Below are positions 58,788-64,000 of a DNA stretch of 64,000 nt, in pieces. The position numbers and the translations under genes are program-made. The notes beneath the pieces are model-generated. The model made no database searches and was not told the origin of the DNA. It saw only the letters and a program-made list of their open reading frames with translations. This DNA comes from Paratrimastix pyriformis (lineage: Eukaryota; Preaxostyla; Paratrimastigidae), in contig JAPMOS010000011.1 in assembly GCA_027972325.1 (NCBI GenBank), positions 741,112 through 805,111 of the forward strand. Reading direction: 5' to 3'. Within the stretch, counting starts at the first letter, position 1. Every line of letters begins with the position of its first letter.

Positions 58788-61700
58788 ATGAGGCGATTAT
58801 TAAACTTCATCACACCTGCTATTTCCAAAGCCGGAGAACATGCGGTCTTACATCCCACCCGGTCGGCCTATTACCTGGCTTTTGAGCGAATACTGTCGGG
58901 GGAGACCGGTGAAGCCTTTTGGACGGTTTTTTTTGGCATTCCTGTGGATGGTTCAGCCATCGCATCTCTAATGGGAGCCATTCCCGATTCTCAACTCCAT
59001 TCAAAAAAGGTTTCGCTCCTACTTGTTGTTTTCTGTCCTGGAGTGATTTATACCGTCCACAAATCACTCAGGCTTCTTTAAACGATCTCTTCTCCCATTG
59101 CGTTGGCGGGCTTGCCTCTTCTTTCAATCAACCATCTTATATGAACAGCATCCAGGTCTGGACGCACTCCGCATTGATCCGGCATGCAATCCCGTTCGCC
59201 GTTAGACTCTTGTCCTTGGAATGCAGCAACTCTTTCGGAAGCACCTCGTCAACTTTTCTTTCGACTGCATCAACTATCTGTGCGGTATGGAGGAGGCCGA
59301 TGGATTTTTCGGGCGCCTCTTCACTGCCATTCAAACCGTTCTGCTCTCCGACGAACCATGTCTGCCCTTGAAACACTCCCTTTCACACAAGGAGAAGATT
59401 GCCAGAGCCCAGACTGTGACACCCTCATTCGGTCGTCTCCCTATCACACCCTCCCTCCCTTTCGCAGCCTCGACCAAGCTCTGGGGGATGCACGCGCTCC
59501 TACTGATTGCCACGGCCACGGAAAACATCCATCAGAACTCCATGCTGGAGTTTCTACTCACCCATGACCTCTTCCCGGCCGTCATGCGGGTCTGCCTCCA
59601 TGCCGAACCACACCCTCGTGGCACGAACGGCCCGTCGAGCCCACAGGCAGCCCCACGACGGAAAGGGGCTTGGCCGGCCGGCTAATGTGGCATAGCTGTG
59701 TAGGCAAACATATCAGGCAAACAGGCAGGCAGCAGACATGACAGATCTGCTGTGCATAATACGAGGGACATCTGGTTGAGCTGAATGACGATCTCAGCAG
59801 CGGTCGGTCATCCAGGCACAGAGGTGGGTCCAAAGGGGAAACGTGGAGCGGGCTCTGAGACTCCTTGCTGGAGATTCCCCTTGTCGCCCACTTTCCCCAT
59901 GACCGACACCCTCCCAGGCGGCCGAGTCGGGCGAGCAGCCCCTGACGACGCACGCCTACGGGCTGCTGGTGGTGCTGAGCAGCTACCAGCGATACGAGAT
60001 CGCCAATCTCTACGTCCATCACATCGCCCATGCAGAGGATGCCCGCCTCTTCCAAGCGGTGGCCGCCTTCTGCAACGGCACCTTTGCGGCATTCGTCAGG
60101 TCCGCTGCGCCCCTTCGGTGGCGTTGGGGTTTCTTTTGGGCCGCTTCGGTTCTGACCGCCCTTTGCGGTGCCGCGCAGGAGCCAGACACCCCGCCTTCTG
60201 CTGAGCCAAGGGCCCCGACCCCCGATCCCGATGTCCGGAGCCAACCCCCCCCCCCCCCCCGTTGGGTGGGCCTTGGTGTTGACCGCCATCGAACCGTGGA
60301 CTCCTTCTGCTTCTTTTGCAGCCCCCTGGACCTTCACGTGGCCCTGAACATCTTCTACCAGTTCGTGTACACCTGTCCACCCTTCGTCGAGTGGCTGGGC
60401 GGAACGGCCCAATCCTCCGTGGACCGGGACCCGAACGGGGTCGAGTTTTGGACGAACAGTCCCGGTCTGACCTGGCGCCCGTCTTCCGAGATTAGGTTCG
60501 ATGCCTGCCTGCTCTCTCCCATCTCGTAGAGCCGCCCGTGGCACTTCTGAGGCGCTTCCTGATGATGCTCTCCATCCTGCTCCAAGAAGACTTCCGGTCT
60601 GTCCACGACGACCCTCGCCGGCTGCCCTTGACCCTCGCCGATCGCAGGGAGTTTCGCGTCGCCTGTTTGGCCAAGGTGGCCCTGCTGGGGCTGCTCTCCC
60701 TCTGTGAAAGCTCTCGTGGTCTGCTGGCGCCCCTCCTCGCCCCACCTTGAACGCACTCGTGCTTCCACCTGCTTTCTTCAGGGATCCGACTGCTCCTGGA
60801 GCCCGACACTGGCCAGCCCGTCGAATGCCTCCGCAAGGTCGGCTCCCACGCGAGACGCGTGCCTTTTTCGCCTCATGCGCTGCCTGACCGTTGGCCCTCC
60901 GTTGCTGCCATTCGGTCTCCCAGCCATGTTCAGGAGCTTGTGTTCTTTCTCCGTTTTCTCTGTCGTCTGGCACCTCCCGTTCTTTCCAGGAAGCAGGCGG
61001 GCGGCTCACGGTGACGGCCTTCTCGGGGCCGGGCAGTCTGGCTGTTGCGGGATGTTTCCTGGTGGGCCAGTTCATGGGGCACCATCTCCGCAAGGGGATG
61101 CCCGAGCTGGACCTGTACCGCAAGGGCGCCACCATCATCCACCGCCTCCTGGTGCAGGCCCACCGGACCCAGACCGTCCTGCGGGCCCCCCTCGACTGGG
61201 CCGCCCTCTGGGAGGCGCTCCTGAAGACGCTCCGCTTCGTGGCGACTGCCGAGGAGCGTGCGCAAGGTGCGGCTCCGCCAGATCCTTTTCCCGCCTCGGC
61301 GCCCAGTCCGCCCAGTAGTCCGCACCCCTCCTTGGGCCCGACCATTGCTCCCGTTCATCACGGTCCGGCCCATCGTGCGCCACTGCTCATCGCCACCTTT
61401 GGTAGGTCCCCCTCCTGCGAGCGCCAGCAGCACCTTACTGACCCTGCTGGTTTGTCGACCCCCAGCGCACGCTGGCGCTCCCCGTGGCGCACACTCTTTC
61501 TCCGTCGTCCCTCCTTCCCCTCCTCCTCCCTCCCCATTCCTCCTCCCTGTCTTCCCCTCGGTTGCCACTCGGTGTCAACGGGGGGGGGGGGGGGTGGATT
61601 TGCCGGCGGGGTGGTGGGTGTTGCTGCCTGGTGGTGGTACTGACGGCCAACATCTTGGGCATGAGAACAAGTTGGAGCAGCACCAGGCTCGGCTCGGGGT

Positions 61701-62937
61701 TGATGGCATGTTTGAGGACCCATTGCCCATTTCTCATCGCGGCTCTCGGACCTGTCCTGAGATTCGCTTTTTCGAAGCCTCACTCGGGCCCACCCACCGC
61801 ACCATCCCCACGACACGACAGGGCGGCAACCCTGGCGGCGGCCTCCAGCTGTGCGCCCAGCTGCTGGATGTGCTCGACATTTTCCTTGTGTTCGGGGAGC
61901 ATTTCCTGCCAGAGCCGGCCCTGCTGGATACGCTCTTCTACGAGATCATTCGCGCGGCCGATGCGATCACCACCCTGGTGCGGCTCGGTCCGTCAGCACG
62001 GCATGCCACCCCGGTCCCATTGGTCTCCCGCTCCTTTCACCAAACTGTCTTGGGCTTCTTCTTCTTTCTGTGCAGCCGAGTCTTTTCGTGTGGGAGCGTT
62101 GAGCCGGGCCCTGGTCAACCCGCAGGCCATCATCCAGCACTTCTTGCCCAGAGTCGAGCAATGGCGGCGCGACAAGGGCCGAACGGGGCCCTCGCCTTCC
62201 CAGGTTCGCGCTCTTGCGTCGTCCCGCACAGGGGTTACAACGGACGCTCCCATCTATAGATCGTCGCGATTCTGCACGAGGGGTATAAAACGCTGACGCT
62301 CCGGTTCCACGGGAACTATGAAGGTCGGGGCGGCGAGCTCTACATCGAAAACCCCCGCGAGGTGACATTCTTTCAGCACCTCATCCGGACCCAGGCAGCC
62401 GAGATCCGGACCGCGTTGCAAGGGCACCTTGATGCTCTTGTTGCTCGGGCTGGTCACGCGCTGGCAGCTTCGGCGCCCGGAACAGGATCGCGGCCACCCC
62501 TGGGGAACCCGAGTGTCCCCGCCTCGCCCCTTTCACAATTCTCCCCAACCCCAGCAAGTCAGCCTCCCCCGCCAAGCCCCAGCAGCTCGTCCTTGGATTC
62601 CCCCCGAAGTGCAGCATCAACTTCCGGGTACGGGCTTCCTCCCCTCCATCTGGACTTCTCGTCGAGTTCGGTGTTTCCAGGACCCCCCGCGCGGCCAGGC
62701 AGACGAGAAATGCCACCTGATGTGCCAAGACCAGGACCAGCGCCAGCCTCGAGTGGCACGGAGGCCGCAGACCCTCATCCTCCGGAAGCGGTGCCAACAC
62801 CCGGGGGCACTTCTCTCTCCTCACCCCCTCCCTCGACGCGGCGTTCTTCTGCCGCGTCGATTTCGGGTCCCGCTGGACCACCTCTCCCGAATCCCCTCCC
62901 TGCCAGAACATTTTTTACTGCGCACAACCGAAAATAA
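58788..62937 (+). CDS. ARMH3: ARMH3 (C10orf76) armadillo-like protein
   Basis: The human homolog binds GBF1 and PI4KB at the Golgi. Recognisable blocks, in human order: SSYQRYEIANLYVHHIAHAE and LFQAVAAFCNGTFAAF (about 59970-60100), DLHVALNIFYQFVYTCPPF, VALLRRFLMMLSILLQEDF, FRVACLAKVALLGLLSLCES, LDLYRKGATIIHRLLVQAHR with LDWAALWEALLKTLRFV (about 61110-61245, the counterpart of human VVHKLL...WRELWSALINLLKFL), GEHFLPEPALLDTLFYEIIR, LSRALVNPQAIIQHFLPRVE, and LHEGYKTLTLRFHGNYEG with REVTFFQHLIRTQAAEI. A proline/serine tail absent from animals ends at TAA 62935-62937. The N-terminal exon (MRRLLNFITPAISKAGE, AYYLAFERILSGETGEAFW) is less certain. It ends about 175 bp from the subtelomeric repeats. 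Confidence 0.85.
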
Positions 62938-63111
62938 GAGGGTTCGTCTTCGCCTCTGGCCCAGTTGACTCGGTGGGGGAAGTGAGCAACCCGCCGGCCT
63001 GGTCTGCCGTGGTAGAAAGGTGAAAAAATAGGGCGAGGGGTGGAAGGGTTGCGGTTCGAGTAGTGTCGATCTCAGGTTCTTTTTCATCAAACATAGATTC
63101 GAATGGGGGGG

Positions 63112-63253
63112 GAGGGGGGGTTGTGAGGTGAGCGGGTTGTGAGGTGAGCGGGTTGTGAGGTGAGCGGGTTGTGAGGTGAGCGGGTTGTGAGGTGAGCGGG
63201 TTGTGAGGTGAGCGGGTTGTGAGGTGAGCGGGTTGTGAGGTGAGCGGGTTGTG
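63112..63253 (+). repeat. subtelomeric array A (16-bp unit)
   Basis: About eight copies of GAGGTGAGCGGGTTGT start right after a G-rich spacer that follows ARMH3. Confidence 0.93.
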
Positions 63254-63724
63254 AGGGACGTTAGGGTTGTGAGGGACGTTAGGGTTGTGAGGGACGTTAG
63301 GGTTGTGAGGGACGTTAGGGTTGTGAGGGACGTTAGGGTTGTGAGGGACGTTAGGGTTGTGAGGGACGTTAGGGTTGTGAGGGACGTTAGGGTTGTGAGG
63401 GACGTTAGGGTTGTGAGGGACGTTAGGGTTGTGAGGGACGTTAGGGTTGTGAGGGACGTTAGGGTTGTGAGGGACGTTAGGGTTGTGAGGGACGTTAGGG
63501 TTGTGAGGGACGTTAGGGTTGTGAGGGACGTTAGGGTTGTGAGGGACGTTAGGGTTGTGAGGGACGTTAGGGTTGTGAGGGACGTTAGGGTTGTGAGGGA
63601 CGTTAGGGTTGTGAGGGACGTTAGGGTTGTGAGGGACGTTAGGGTTGTGAGGGACGTTAGGGTTGTGAGGGACGTTAGGGTTGTGAGGGACGTTAGGGTT
63701 GTGAGGGACGTTAGGGTTGTGAGG
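63254..63724 (+). repeat. subtelomeric array B (18-bp unit containing TTAGGG)
   Basis: About 26 near-perfect copies of GAGGGACGTTAGGGTTGT. Each unit contains one TTAGGG hexamer and shares the GGGTTGTGAGG segment with array A. The 18-bp period keeps a frame open (RDVRVV repeated), which is not a gene. Confidence 0.95.
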
Positions 63725-64000
63725 GTTAGGGTTAGGGTTAGGGTTAGGGTTAGGGTTAGGGTTAGGGTTAGGGTTAGGGTTAGGGTTAGGGTTAGGGTTA
63801 GGGTTAGGGGTTAGGGTTAGGGGTTAGGGTTAGGGTTAGGGTTAGGGTTAGGGTTAGGGTTAGGGTTAGGGTTAGGGTTAGGGTTAGGGTTAGGGTTAGG
63901 GTTAGGGTTAGGGTTAGGGTTAGGGTTAGGGGTTGGGGTTAGGGTTAGGGTTAGGGTTAGGGTTAGGGTTAGGGGTTAGGGTTAGGGAGTTAGGGTTAGG
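63725..64000 (+). repeat. telomere (TTAGGG)n
   Basis: Continuous TTAGGG hexamers with occasional TTAGGGG, TTGGGG and GGGAG variants, G-rich strand running 5'-3' off the end of the window. This is the terminal orientation of a right-hand chromosome end. Confidence 0.97.

Noticed and set aside
59582-61345. 587-codon minus-strand frame opposite ARMH3
   Set aside because: It is antisense to exons with clear ARMH3 homology and has low-complexity composition without recognisable domains.
63251-63814. Long frame encoding repeated RDVRVV
   Set aside because: It is the 18-bp subtelomeric array read in one frame, running into telomere repeats.

Overview
This is 64 kb of nuclear DNA from a GC-rich unicellular eukaryote, ending at a chromosome end. 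The last ~275 bp are TTAGGG telomere repeats running toward base 64000, and two degenerate subtelomeric arrays precede them. The genes are split by many short spliceosomal introns and are packed tightly on both strands. Products are ordinary eukaryotic proteins: calpain, GPN1, roadblock dynein light chain, Rab32, MTR4 helicase, AFG2/SPATA5, TSG101, CLP1, ARMH3. I see no plastid or bacterial operon features and cannot name the species or lineage from the sequence.

Layout. 1-8669 (+): calpain-type protease, 5' end outside the window, one intron interrupted by a 2.8-kb insertion. 8852-15260 (-): large WD40 plus acidic protein. 15776-18460 (-) and 18498-20582 (+): divergent ACL4-like / GPN1 pair. 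20684-22054 (-): roadblock light chain and a coiled-coil protein. 22283-28213 (-): proline-rich, coiled-coil FxP-motif protein. 28665-32696 (+): KHDC4-like KH protein. 33115-34962: divergent RAB32 / unknown gene. 35050-44926: divergent MTR4 / AFG2. 45397-49949: three abutting terminal-inverted-repeat elements and no recognisable gene. 50006-62937: methyltransferase, TSG101, a second coiled-coil paralog, CLP1, a FAAP24-like protein, an archaeal-type UMP kinase and ARMH3. 63112-64000: subtelomere and telomere.

The most unusual signal is the 5' splice site. Reading exons from protein homology and checking phase, I could place more than 50 donors. Almost all begin GT-pyrimidine-pyrimidine-G (GTCCG, GTCTG, GTTCG; very often GTCCGCCC or GTCCGTCC) instead of the usual GTRAGT. 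Positions +3/+4, usually purine-A, are CC or CT, while +5 G is kept. This predicts compensatory changes in U1 (and perhaps U6) snRNA. Many introns are filled with a private tandem repeat, giving many spurious long open frames.

Several genes share a theme of ribosome and RNA biogenesis (ACL4-like, MTR4, AFG2, CLP1, KHDC4-like). Others are trafficking or cytoskeletal (RAB32, TSG101, ARMH3, roadblock, a possible Sec31-like protein). This may simply reflect a gene-dense housekeeping chromosome arm. Exon boundaries below were placed by eye; where I give none, the limits are approximate.
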